From contig NZ_LNSG01000003.1 of assembly GCF_001468395.1 (NCBI RefSeq), positions 372,001-436,000 on the forward strand: a DNA stretch of 64,000 nt, given 5' to 3'. The DNA comes from Sphingopyxis sp. H073. GTDB lineage: Bacteria > Pseudomonadota > Alphaproteobacteria > Sphingomonadales > Sphingomonadaceae. The notes under the pieces are model-generated. The model saw only the letters and a program-made list of their open reading frames with translations. It was not told where the DNA came from and searched no databases. Every line of letters begins with the position of its first letter. Position 1 is the stretch's first letter. A program made the position numbers and the translations under genes. Shown here in pieces: positions 27,831 through 35,840 of the stretch.

Positions 27831-28046
27831 CGCCCCCACCGTCGCATCCCTTCATCGATCTTTACTTGGCATCACGATTAAACAAACCCCGCCGGCCGAC
27901 CGATGCAAGGGCCGCAGGTATCATTCCGCAGATCCGGACGTTTTTCGTGCGCCGGTACCCTGCGAGAGGCATCCCTTCAGCCGCAGCAGACCGCGCGGAC
28001 ATCGCCATCCAACACCCCTTGCGTTCGTCCGCCAATTAAGCCACAA

Positions 28047-28064
28047 CTTTACGTGAACGTAAAG
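28047..28064. promoter_or_regulatory. CTTTACG-TGAA-CGTAAAG palindrome upstream of enoyl-CoA hydratase
   Basis: A perfect 7-base inverted repeat with a 4-base centre, 37 bases before the hydratase ATG and in the intergenic region shared with the divergent kinase/dehydrogenase operon. It resembles, from memory, sites of MerR-type regulators of branched-chain or fatty-acid degradation (LiuR type). The regulator is not in this window. Confidence 0.5.
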
Positions 28065-28101
28065 GTAAAGACCAGCGAACAGCCGAGAGGATTTCTTCCC
28101 C

Positions 28102-28908
28102 ATGACCGACGTCCCCAGCTTCGACAGCATCAAGCTCGAAATCGCCGACACTGTCGCGATCATCACGCTCAACCGCCCCGATCGGCTGAATTCGATGCCG
28201 CCCGCGATGGCCGACGATATTCGCGCCGCGCTCGATCATCTGCCGAGCCTCGGTGCGCGCGCGTTGCTGATCACGGGCGAAGGACGCGGCTTCTGCTCTG
28301 GCGCCGATCTGGCGGATGACCGGTCGGGTGGTGGCGCGGTCGGCGGGGGAGCCCGGAGCCGCAACGCGCTGCGTGGGCATTACAACCCGATGCTGCTCGC
28401 GCTCGCGAATCTCGACATCCCGGTCGTCGTCGCGATCAATGGCCCCGCCGCCGGTGTCGGCTGCAGCTTCGCCCTCTCGGGCGATTTCACGATCGCGGGC
28501 AAGAGCGCCTATTTCCTGCAGGCCTTCGTCAACATCGGCCTGGTTCCCGACGGCGGCTCGTCGTGGCTTCTCCCACGCCTCGTCGGCGTGCCGCGCGCAC
28601 TGCAGATGATGATGCTGGGCGAGAAGATTACGGGCGATCAGGCGGCCGACTGGGGCATGATTTACAAATGCGTCGAGGATGCCGATCTGCTGGCGGAAGC
28701 CAAGGCGCTGGCAACACGCCTTGCCAACGGCCCGACGATCGCCCTCGGCACGATGCGCAAGATACTGCGCGACGGGCTGACGCAGGATTTCGCGACCACG
28801 CTCGACGCCGAAGCCAGGGGCCAGTTCATCGCGGGGGGCACCGCCGATGCCGCCGAGGGCATCCTGGCGTTCCAGCAGAAACGCAAGACCGAGTTCAAGG
28901 GCAAGTAA
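28102..28908 (+). CDS. Enoyl-CoA hydratase/isomerase, PaaG-like
   Basis: Crotonase-fold enzyme of 268 residues. The oxyanion-hole region is GFCSGADLADD, followed by GPAAGVGCSFALSGDFTIA. In FVNIGLVPDGGSSWLLPRL an aspartate takes the place of the second catalytic glutamate of classical hydratases. That pattern is typical of PaaG/FadB-like hydratase-isomerases. A glycine-rich insertion (RSGGGAVGGG) follows the first motif. It is transcribed divergently from the kinase/dehydrogenase operon behind an inverted-repeat operator. It probably hydrates or isomerises an enoyl-CoA in the same pathway; the exact substrate is unknown. Confidence 0.9.
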   Translation: MTDVPSFDSIKLEIADTVAIITLNRPDRLNSMPPAMADDIRAALDHLPSLGARALLITGEGRGFCSGADLADDRSGGGAVGGGARSRNALRGHYNPMLLALANLDIPVVVAINGPAAGVGCSFALSGDFTIAGKSAYFLQAFVNIGLVPDGGSSWLLPRLVGVPRALQMMMLGEKITGDQAADWGMIYKCVEDADLLAEAKALATRLANGPTIALGTMRKILRDGLTQDFATTLDAEARGQFIAGGTADAAEGILAFQQKRKTEFKGK

Positions 28909-28932
28909 GCCGGGGCGCATCGGCGCAAATGC

Positions 28933-28964
28933 CTGTGGCCCCCGGCTTTCGCCGGGGTGCACAG
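28933..28964. repeat. REP-like hairpin between convergent genes
   Basis: CCCCGGC-TTTC-GCCGGGG forms a tight stem-loop, flanked by CTGTG and CACAG that extend the stem. It lies between the hydratase and HD-protein stops. It may serve as a bidirectional terminator and looks like a dispersed palindrome. Confidence 0.5.
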
Positions 28965-28967
28965 ATT

Positions 28968-29570
28968 TTACTCCGCCGCTTCTTCGACCATCACTTTCTT
29001 GTAGATGCTCGTGCGAGGATAAGAGCAGAGCCGCTCGACCATCGGCGCGAAGAATTCGAGCGGCAGCGTATCGTAATCGGGATCGAACGCCGGCGCGTCA
29101 TATTTCTCGCAGAATTCGGCGCAGGCGGCCGCATAGGGACTGTCGGCGAACTGGTCGCGCATGTCGCGATCGAGGCCGATATAGTGGAAGAAATAATGGC
29201 CCTGGAAGATGCCGTGATGCTGCACGATCCAGAGATTCTCTTCCGACAGAAAAGGCTTCAGGATCGCCGCCGCGACGTCGGGATGGTTGAACGCGCCCAG
29301 CGTGTCGCCGATATCGTGGAGCAACGCCATCACGACATATTCCTCGTCGCGGCCGTCGCGGTGTGCTCTGGTCGCGGTTTGCAGGCAATGTTCGAGACGG
29401 TCGACCGGAAAGCCGCCGTAATCGCCGCCGAGCAGCTTCAGATGCTCGAGGATGCGGGTGCCGTTGTTCGGCGCGAATTCCTTCTGCTCGCGCGCGATGA
29501 TGTCCCAGTCTTCCTGCGTTCCGTCGATCATCGAGCGGAACGTCGCATGCTCGTGCGTCATGTCGGTCAT
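28968..29570 (-). CDS. HD-domain metal-dependent protein
   Basis: 200-residue HD-superfamily protein. Metal ligands are visible in RLEHCLQTATRAHRDG (His), VVMALLHDIGDTLG (His-Asp) and LWIVQHHGIFQGHYF (His), with a later Asp-containing helix. These are the elements of a dinuclear metal site. Size and motif layout recall HD proteins of the PhnZ/inositol-oxygenase branch as well as plain phosphohydrolases, and the sequence does not decide between them. It is convergent with the enoyl-CoA hydratase and has no clear functional neighbour. There is a ribosome-site-like GGAGAGG upstream of the ATG. Confidence 0.75.
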   Translation of the reverse strand: MTDMTHEHATFRSMIDGTQEDWDIIAREQKEFAPNNGTRILEHLKLLGGDYGGFPVDRLEHCLQTATRAHRDGRDEEYVVMALLHDIGDTLGAFNHPDVAAAILKPFLSEENLWIVQHHGIFQGHYFFHYIGLDRDMRDQFADSPYAAACAEFCEKYDAPAFDPDYDTLPLEFFAPMVERLCSYPRTSIYKKVMVEEAAE

Positions 29571-29603
29571 GGCAGCCTCTCCTGAATTGGCGGAGAGCCT
29601 ATC

Positions 29604-30320
29604 CTATTCGTTGTTATTTGCAACGTTATAGGTCTTGACCTCGGCCTGGGTCAGGCAGCGGCGCGTCGACTTGTCCTCGGCATTGGCGATCGCCTTCTGC
29701 CGGTACATCACCTCGGTCAGCAGCTTGCGCGACACCCCCATGCGGATCAGGAAATCATTGTCTTCGCTCGCCAGCAGCGCGGCATCCTGTTCGATGTCGC
29801 CGATCAGCTCCTTGGTCGCGTCGGTCCCCATCGCGACGCTCATGTCGATCGACTGGCGATCGCCGGTACGCGTGAACATATGGACGATGAACAGCCCGCC
29901 GGGATCGATCACGCGCGGCTGTCCGCCCATGAAGATGAAGTTGCACGCGCTGAAACACGCCCATCCCGCCGGAATCCGCGTCATCAACCCGAAGTTCGAG
30001 CGGATGATGCGCCCCGCCGCATTGCCCGCACGCGCATCGCCGCCGGGCGAGCTCAGCCAGACTTCGCCGACATCGGGATTGGCCTCGAGCGCCTTTTTGA
30101 GCCGGTCGGGGGCGCCGGCATCGATCCGCCCCTCGGCGAGCAGCACCTTCGTGCCGCCCTTGGTCGCCGGCGTGAAGGTCATCGTCGGATTCGCCGACCA
30201 GCCGGGCGCGGCCGGACAGGTCGGGTTCGCAGGGTCCATCTTGACCTTCGCTGCGCCGGTCAGGCTAGCGAGGCAGGCGGCCGCCAGCGCGACGCGTGCG
30301 ATCCTAGGCCGCAAGGACAT
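29604..30320 (-). CDS. Secreted ClpP/crotonase-fold protein
   Basis: 238-residue exported protein with a signal peptide (VALAAACLASLTGAA near residues 10-24). Its core resembles periplasmic ClpP-like proteins: VWLSSPGGDARAGNAAGR, then AGWACFSACNFIFMGG with a candidate nucleophilic serine, then FIVHMF with a histidine. Whether it is a peptidase is not certain. It overlaps the upstream gene by 17 bases, so the two secreted proteins are made together. A polar C-terminus with one cysteine (TRRCLTQAEV) ends the protein. Confidence 0.75.
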   Translation of the reverse strand: MSLRPRIARVALAAACLASLTGAAKVKMDPANPTCPAAPGWSANPTMTFTPATKGGTKVLLAEGRIDAGAPDRLKKALEANPDVGEVWLSSPGGDARAGNAAGRIIRSNFGLMTRIPAGWACFSACNFIFMGGQPRVIDPGGLFIVHMFTRTGDRQSIDMSVAMGTDATKELIGDIEQDAALLASEDNDFLIRMGVSRKLLTEVMYRQKAIANAEDKSTRRCLTQAEVKTYNVANNNE

Positions 30321-30870
30321 AGCGCGACTGTCCCGGACCGCGGCACATCTTCTTGGAAACCCGCGTTTCCTCGCCCTCGACGATCACCACGTCGGTAACG
30401 TTCATGCAACTGGTGCCGTCGGCGAGCTGGTTCTTCGACGCGACGGTCGACGATCCGCTGACATTCTCGCGCGTCGTGCTGGTCCAGTTTGCGGTTTCTC
30501 CGACGTCGCCGCCGCGCGTCACCTGCTCGGTCGCGGCCGCCGCCTGCACCTGCTCCTTCGGGTCGAGCTTGCAGGCGATGGCGTTGGTCAGCGTGCCGCT
30601 GACCTCGGCGATCGGAACATAGCTGTAGACGCCAGCCTTGCTCGCCGCGCTGCCGATCGCGCTGTCGAGTACGCCGCCGATGATCGCACGGCCCGCACCG
30701 CTTCCCTTCTTGCCCTTCGGACAGCCGCCATTGTCGCTGTCGCTCGACGTCGGCGCCGGGCTCGGCGTCGTCACCTTGCGCAAGATGCTGCCGAACTGCG
30801 CCTGCGCCGGAGCCACGGCGAGTATGCAGGCCGCCATCATGGCCGGGGCACCCCATAATCTGTGCTTCAT
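30304..30870 (-). CDS. Secreted surface-antigen-like protein (RT0821/Lpp0805-like)
   Basis: 188-residue exported protein with a signal peptide (WGAPAMMAACILAVAPAQAQ, cut after AQA). A Ser/Pro/Asp linker and a small glycine-rich helix (GRAIIGGVLDSAIGSAA) follow. The C-terminal domain with three cysteines (IACKLDP, GTSCMNV, KKMCRGPG) resembles the common domain of 17-kDa surface antigens. The family match is by pattern and is not firm. It is the first gene of a two-gene unit with the ClpP-fold protein, which starts inside its 3' end. Confidence 0.65.
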   Translation of the reverse strand: MKHRLWGAPAMMAACILAVAPAQAQFGSILRKVTTPSPAPTSSDSDNGGCPKGKKGSGAGRAIIGGVLDSAIGSAASKAGVYSYVPIAEVSGTLTNAIACKLDPKEQVQAAAATEQVTRGGDVGETANWTSTTRENVSGSSTVASKNQLADGTSCMNVTDVVIVEGEETRVSKKMCRGPGQSRYVLAA

Positions 30871-31016
30871 CGAACCGTCCCTCACCGCACCCTTATCGGG
30901 CAACTCGCGACCCCTGTCGCATCAATTCATGCCATCTGCTGTGATTTTCATCAACAACCGGCGAAATGTCATGCAGACAGGTTGAATTAAGGCTGAATAT
31001 GTCACAGTAACGCCCC

Positions 31017-31463
31017 ATGCTTTCGCAAAAGACCCGTTATACGATCCGCGCGTTCCAGCATCTTGCCGATCACTGGGGTAAGGGGCAGGTCCAGCTCGCG
31101 GATATTGCGGAAGCGCAGAATATTCCGCCCAAATTCCTGACCGTGATCCTGTCCGAAATGGCGCGCGAAGGGCTGCTCATCTCGCAGCGCGGGCGCGACG
31201 GCGGCTACCAGCTCGCGCTGCCGCCGATCGACATCAGCTATGGCGACCTCGTCCGCCTGACGCGCGGCTCGCTCGCGCTCGTCCCCTGTGCCGCGCGCAA
31301 CGCGCACGAGCATTGCAAGAACTGCCTGCCGGAAGCCGAATGCCGGCTGCGCAGCCTGATGCTGAAGGTCCGCGACGACACCGCCTCGATCCTCGACCGC
31401 ATTACCCTCGCCGACCCGATCGAGCTCGAACCTGTGTTCGAGAAGGACGAGGCGGCGGAATAG
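31017..31463 (+). CDS. Rrf2-family iron-sulfur transcription regulator
   Basis: 148-residue winged-helix repressor. The start MLSQKTRYTIRAFQHLADHW and the recognition-helix region QNIPPKFLTVILSEMAREGL are typical of the Rrf2 family (IscR/NsrR/RirA relatives). Cys91, Cys100, Cys103 and Cys109 lie in the cluster-binding loop, so it probably senses iron, nitric oxide or redox state through an Fe-S cluster. No isc/suf genes adjoin it, so which subtype it is stays open. A T-run hairpin follows its stop and separates it from tRNA-Ala. Confidence 0.9.
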   Translation: MLSQKTRYTIRAFQHLADHWGKGQVQLADIAEAQNIPPKFLTVILSEMAREGLLISQRGRDGGYQLALPPIDISYGDLVRLTRGSLALVPCAARNAHEHCKNCLPEAECRLRSLMLKVRDDTASILDRITLADPIELEPVFEKDEAAE

Positions 31464-31483
31464 CCGCCCTAGTCAACGCAACA

Positions 31484-31511
31484 AAAAAGGCCCGCTTTCG
31501 CGGGCCTTTTG
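31484..31511. terminator. Bidirectional terminator between Rrf2 gene and tRNA-Ala
   Basis: AAAGGCCCGC-TTTC-GCGGGCCTTT forms a perfect stem with T-runs on both strands (TTTT on plus, TTTTTT on minus). It serves the Rrf2 gene on one side and the tRNA on the other. Confidence 0.9.
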
Positions 31512-31514
31512 TAA

Positions 31515-31590
<76 letters not shown>

Positions 31591-31733
31591 GTGCCATTTT
31601 CAGGATCGCCCTGGCCAATATTCTTGGCTAGTGCGACCGGGACGCCGCCTTTACCAGCGCGCGTCCGTTATGCAAGGGGCCAAATGCGTTCGAGGACGCT
31701 TTTTTGATCCCCTGCGTATCGAACTCCAGAAGA

Positions 31734-32057
31734 TCAGCCTTCTTCGTCCTCGTCGTCGCCGGTCGCGACGCCCAGATCGTCGTCGCCGCCCAGATCGACG
31801 TCGTTATCGGGCGAATCGGTGTCCTCATCGACATCGACGTCCAGATCCAGATCGTCATCCGCCTCCGGTTCGGCCGCGACCTTGCCCGGCTTTTCGACTT
31901 CCTCGAACGGCATCGGCTGCTTCGATTTCAGGACCGATTCCGGTAGCCATGCATAACCGCAGTTGATGCAGGTGACCGGATCGTCCTTGGTCAGATCATA
32001 GAATCGGGTGGCACATTTCGGGCAGCTGCGCTTCGCGCCCCATTCAGCCTTTACCAT
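31734..32057 (-). CDS. FYDLN acid-domain protein (TIGR02300 family)
   Basis: 107-residue protein of the TIGR02300 family, which is common next to aroA in alphaproteobacteria. An N-terminal zinc ribbon is formed by two CxxC pairs, SCPKCATRFYDLTKD and VTCINCGYAW. The C-terminal half is an acidic low-complexity tail with many Asp repeats ending DDEDEEG. The function is unknown. It is divergent from aroA with about 125 bases between the two starts. Confidence 0.9.
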   Translation of the reverse strand: MVKAEWGAKRSCPKCATRFYDLTKDDPVTCINCGYAWLPESVLKSKQPMPFEEVEKPGKVAAEPEADDDLDLDVDVDEDTDSPDNDVDLGGDDDLGVATGDDEDEEG

Positions 32058-32182
32058 AACAGCCTCGTAAACCTCTGAAGAAAGGATAGGAATTTCGGAA
32101 GAGAGACAGCGCCGACAGGGCCATCCGCCAAATTGGCGTGCGCCTTGCCAGATTGTTTGCCCGCTGTCAAAAGCCGCACGCC

Positions 32183-33511
32183 ATGACAGACCAGACCGCC
32201 CGCCCGCGCCGCTTTTCCGCCTCCGCTCCGCTCAAAGGTAGGATCGCGATTCCCGGTGACAAGAGCATCTCGCACCGTTCGCTGATGCTGTCGGCGCTCG
32301 CGGTCGGAACCAGTCGCGTCACCGGGCTCCTCGAAGGCCACGATGTTCTGGCGACCGCCGCCGCGATGCGCGCGATGGGCGCGGGCATCGAGCGGTGGGG
32401 CGACGGCGAATGGGTCATCGACGGCGTAGGGGTCGGCGCGCTGCTCCAGCCACGCGAAGCGCTCGACATGGGAAACAGCGGCACCTCGACCCGCCTCCTT
32501 ATGGGGCTCGTCGCGAGCCATCCGATCACCGCGACCTTCGTCGGCGACGCCAGCCTGTCGGGCCGCCCGATGGGGCGCGTCATCGACCCGCTGTCGCAGA
32601 TGGGGGCCGACATTTCCGCGTCACCCGGTGGCCGCCTGCCGCTGATGGTGCGCGGCCTCGCCCCCGCGATCCCCCTCGCCTATCGCCTGCCGATGGCGTC
32701 GGCGCAGGTGAAGAGCGCGGTATTGCTCGCGGGGCTCAACACCCCCGGCATCACCGAGGTGATCGAGCCCGTTCCGACGCGCGACCATAGCGAACGGATG
32801 CTGAGGGGCTTCGGCGCCGACCTCAGCGTCGAAACCGAACCCGACGGCACCCGCCACATCCGCATCCGCGGCGAGGCCGAGCTCAAGCCGCAGACGATCG
32901 TGGTGCCCGGCGATCCGTCGTCGGCCGCCTTCTTCATCGTCGCCGCGCTGCTCGTCCCCGGATCGGACGTCACCATCGCGAATGTCGGGCTCAACCCGAC
33001 GCGCGCGGGCCTCGTCGAGGTGCTGCAGGCGATGGGCGGCGATATCGCCCTGCTCGACGCGCGCGAAGTCGGCGGAGAGCCCGTTGCCGACCTTCGCGTC
33101 CGCCACAGTGCCTTGAAAGGTATCGAGATCGACCCGGCCGTCGTGCCGAGCATGGTCGACGAATTCCCGATCCTCTTTATCGCCGCTGCGCTTGCCGAGG
33201 GTCGCACCGTCACGACCGGCCTCGACGAACTGCGCGTCAAGGAAAGCGACCGCCTTGCCGTCATGGCGGCGGGTCTGCAGGCCATCGGCGCGCGGGTTGA
33301 AGAAAGCGAGGACGGCTTGATCATCGACGGCACCGGCGGCGACCCTGTGCCTGGCGGGGCCACCATCGCGGGCCATCTCGACCACCGCATCTGCATGAGC
33401 TTTGCGGTCGCGGGGCTCGTCAGCAAGGCGCCGGTCGAAATCGACGACATGGCGCCCGTCGCGACCAGCTTCCCGAATTTCGAGGCTTTGCTCGAAGGGC
33501 TGCAGGCGTGA
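32183..33511 (+). CDS. aroA: 3-phosphoshikimate 1-carboxyvinyltransferase (EPSP synthase, class II)
   Basis: 442-residue shikimate-pathway enzyme transferring enolpyruvyl from PEP to shikimate-3-phosphate. Class II motifs are all present: GDKS near residue 28 ([11 protein letters not shown]), SAQVK, RDHSE and NPTR. The PEP-site loop reads [11 protein letters not shown], so the glycine that becomes alanine in the CP4 enzyme is retained. The ATG at 32183 ([10 protein letters not shown]) is preferred over an upstream in-frame ATG at 32138. Its stop overlaps the cmk start (GTGA). Confidence 0.96.
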   Translation: MTDQTARPRRFSASAPLKGRIAIPGDKSISHRSLMLSALAVGTSRVTGLLEGHDVLATAAAMRAMGAGIERWGDGEWVIDGVGVGALLQPREALDMGNSGTSTRLLMGLVASHPITATFVGDASLSGRPMGRVIDPLSQMGADISASPGGRLPLMVRGLAPAIPLAYRLPMASAQVKSAVLLAGLNTPGITEVIEPVPTRDHSERMLRGFGADLSVETEPDGTRHIRIRGEAELKPQTIVVPGDPSSAAFFIVAALLVPGSDVTIANVGLNPTRAGLVEVLQAMGGDIALLDAREVGGEPVADLRVRHSALKGIEIDPAVVPSMVDEFPILFIAAALAEGRTVTTGLDELRVKESDRLAVMAAGLQAIGARVEESEDGLIIDGTGGDPVPGGATIAGHLDHRICMSFAVAGLVSKAPVEIDDMAPVATSFPNFEALLEGLQA

Positions 33512-34137
33512 TCATCGCCGTCGACGGCCCCACCGCGTCGGGCAAGGGCACGATTGCGCGCGCGCTGGCCGCCCATTTCGGCCTGCCCGTACTCGACACC
33601 GGGCTGCTTTATCGCGCGGTCGGGTATCAGACGCAGCTCGGCCACGGCGATCCCGACAACGCCGCCGACGCACTCGCCGCCTGCGACTTCCCCGACACGC
33701 TGCTCGACGATCCCGCACTCCGCTACGAAAGCACAGGCGGCCTCGCGAGCCGCGTGTCGATCCACCCGGCGGTACGCAAGGCGCTGTTCCAGCGGCAGGT
33801 GGATTTCGCGAACCAGCCCGGCGGCGCGGTGCTCGACGGGCGCGATATCGGCACGGTCATCGCGCCGCACGCCGACGCCAAGCTGTTCGTCACCGCCTCG
33901 CCCGAAGAACGCGCGCGCCGTCGTCATGCCGAAATGCGCGCGCGCGGGGTCGATGTGACCTATGACGCGGTCCTCGCCGACGTCCACGCCCGCGACGCGC
34001 GCGACACCGGCCGCGCCGACGCACCGCTGCTCCGCGCCGACGACGCGCTGCTGCTCGACAACAGCGAAATGGATATCAACGAAGCGATCGCGGCGGCGAT
34101 CGCCTTCGTCGAGGAAAGGGTCAGGCGACCCAGCTGA
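33508..34137 (+). CDS. cmk: Cytidylate kinase
   Basis: 209-residue (d)CMP kinase. The P-loop is [17 protein letters not shown]. Further motifs are [10 protein letters not shown] (NMP binding), [20 protein letters not shown] and the lid region [10 protein letters not shown]. It starts with GTG at 33508, overlapping the aroA stop by four bases, so translation is coupled. The aroA-cmk-rpsA-ihfB order is standard in alphaproteobacteria. Here an inverted cyclase gene separates cmk from rpsA and overlaps the cmk 3' end by 17 bases. Confidence 0.96.
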   Translation: MIIAVDGPTASGKGTIARALAAHFGLPVLDTGLLYRAVGYQTQLGHGDPDNAADALAACDFPDTLLDDPALRYESTGGLASRVSIHPAVRKALFQRQVDFANQPGGAVLDGRDIGTVIAPHADAKLFVTASPEERARRRHAEMRARGVDVTYDAVLADVHARDARDTGRADAPLLRADDALLLDNSEMDINEAIAAAIAFVEERVRRPS

Positions 34138-35407
34138 TCTCGGGCAGCGTTTGACGCTCGGGGGCAGGCCCGGCGTGATAGACGCAAGTCTCGCCCATGC
34201 CCTTCAGCATCTCGTTGTGCGGCGGCCCGAAAGCGGCGCGATCCTTGGCGCGCAGCCAGGTGCTTTCCGAAATCGCGATACCGTTGACCGGCGCCGTGCC
34301 TTCCAGCCGCGCCGCCATGTTCACGGTCTCGCCCCAATAATCATAGGCCATCCGCGTCGCGCCGATGACGCCGCCGACGACCGGCCCGCTGTGGATGCCG
34401 ACGCGCAGGGCGACGTCGGTGCCCGCCACTGCTTGCAACTCGGCGACGCCCGCCAGCACATCGCGCGCGAAGGCGATGGCGGAATCGGCGCTGTTCCCGC
34501 TCGTCACATTGCCACCCGCGATCGCGAGATACGCATCGCCGATCGTCTTGACCTTCTCGACCCCATGCTTTGCCGCGCAGGCGTCGGCATGGTTGAAGAA
34601 GGCATTGAGCACCTCGACCAGATGCCCCGGCGACACGCGCTTCGCGAGTTTGGTGAAGCCGACCATGTCGATGAAGATCACGCTCGCGTCGGCATAGGCG
34701 TCGGCGACCATCCGCCCATCGCGGATGCGCTCGACCGCGGCGGGCGGCAGCATGTTATAGACGAGTTCCTCATTCTTCCGGCGCTCGGCCTCGAGCGCCT
34801 CGGCGAGCGCGAAGGCGCCGCGGCTCGACCGGTCGATGGCGACGTTGATCGCCAGCATGATGACGGCCCCGCTCGAATAGCTGAGCAGCGCGTACCACAT
34901 CCCCGCGTCATGGCTCTGCACCGGCAGCACGGTTGCGAGAAAGACGAACAGGTCGAGCCCGAGCCACAACAGGAAGAGTCGCGGGCGGCCCGCCAGCACG
35001 ACGGCGGCAAAGGCGCTGACCCCGAGCCGGTTCATCACCCCGACCGCGTGCATCTCCTCCTGCATGTCGATCAGTTCGTCGAACAGGATCAGGTTGATAT
35101 GGCCGAGTAGAAAGACGATCCCAAGCAGGGCCGCAAAATCCAACCCCGGCCGCGCGACATAGCCCGACCAGAAGGTCGATGCGATATAGGCGCCCGCGAG
35201 CGCGATCATCGCCCCGAACAGCACCGCCAGCTTCGCCGTATCGACCGGATTGACCAGCAGCGGATTGACGATCGTGTAGGCCAGCGCCACCAGCATGAAC
35301 AACACGCCATAGATGCGCACGAACGGCAGGCGCAGCGTGCGCGCCGTTTCCTGGACTCGCGCCTCGACCGCCGGATCGGCGAACTGGCCGTGCGACATCA
35401 CCTGCAT
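34121..35407 (-). CDS. Membrane adenylate/guanylate cyclase (class III)
   Basis: 428-residue protein with an N-terminal membrane domain of about six helices (residues 30-205) and a C-terminal class III cyclase catalytic domain. The first metal-binding aspartate is in VIFIDMVGFTKLAKR and the second in VKTIGDAYLAIAGG. GIHSGPVVGGVIG and the transition-state segment WGETVNMAARLEG complete it, so it should be active. The ATG at 35407 has AGGGG upstream; an extended frame to 35446 lacks that. It is inserted in opposite orientation between cmk and rpsA. Confidence 0.9.
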   Translation of the reverse strand: MQVMSHGQFADPAVEARVQETARTLRLPFVRIYGVLFMLVALAYTIVNPLLVNPVDTAKLAVLFGAMIALAGAYIASTFWSGYVARPGLDFAALLGIVFLLGHINLILFDELIDMQEEMHAVGVMNRLGVSAFAAVVLAGRPRLFLLWLGLDLFVFLATVLPVQSHDAGMWYALLSYSSGAVIMLAINVAIDRSSRGAFALAEALEAERRKNEELVYNMLPPAAVERIRDGRMVADAYADASVIFIDMVGFTKLAKRVSPGHLVEVLNAFFNHADACAAKHGVEKVKTIGDAYLAIAGGNVTSGNSADSAIAFARDVLAGVAELQAVAGTDVALRVGIHSGPVVGGVIGATRMAYDYWGETVNMAARLEGTAPVNGIAISESTWLRAKDRAAFGPPHNEMLKGMGETCVYHAGPAPERQTLPEISWVA

Positions 35408-35497
35408 GGAGACCCCTCTCGATTGCGTGGGAGAATCTATAAGCAAGGTCTTACGATGGGGTTTACCTTCGGCGCGCGCCCCTCCTCGTCGCCTTTG

Positions 35498-35548
35498 ACT
35501 TGATCCGGGGTCGATTCGAGCGGCGAGGACATGGACCCCGGATCAAGT
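35498..35548. repeat. REP-like inverted repeat
   Basis: ACTTGATCCGGGGTC and GACCCCGGATCAAGT are exact 15-base inverted arms around a 21-base loop. The GGATCAAGT-type palindrome looks like a dispersed sphingomonad repeat. It lies between the divergent cyclase and rpsA genes. Confidence 0.7.
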
Positions 35549-35578
35549 CGGGGTTGACGATGAAAGCGAGGTTTCGCC

Positions 35579-35607
35579 TTGCTTTTGCGCACCCTCCGCC
35601 ATATATG
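35579..35607 (+). promoter_or_regulatory. Candidate rpsA promoter
   Basis: TTGCTT and TATATG are separated by 17 bases, about 230 bases upstream of rpsA. The long leader that follows has no convincing gene and could carry S1 autoregulatory structure. Confidence 0.4.
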
Positions 35608-35840
35608 CGCGCCGTCCGACAGGCTTTGGCCGGTCGAGGCACGGACAAACCGCCGCTCTTCGAACATGAGCGTCGGGCGTGACGGGATGCACTCGTCGCG
35701 CCCTTTTTGCTTTGCTCCTGCCCCGATTGGCAAAGGCTGGAAGGATGTCCTGCATCGCATCCGGCGGGCAGGACAGATCGGCCAAAAGACCAGCGGAACC
35801 AACCGCTTGGCCGGAACAGATGAAGTAAGGAAGAACCCAT

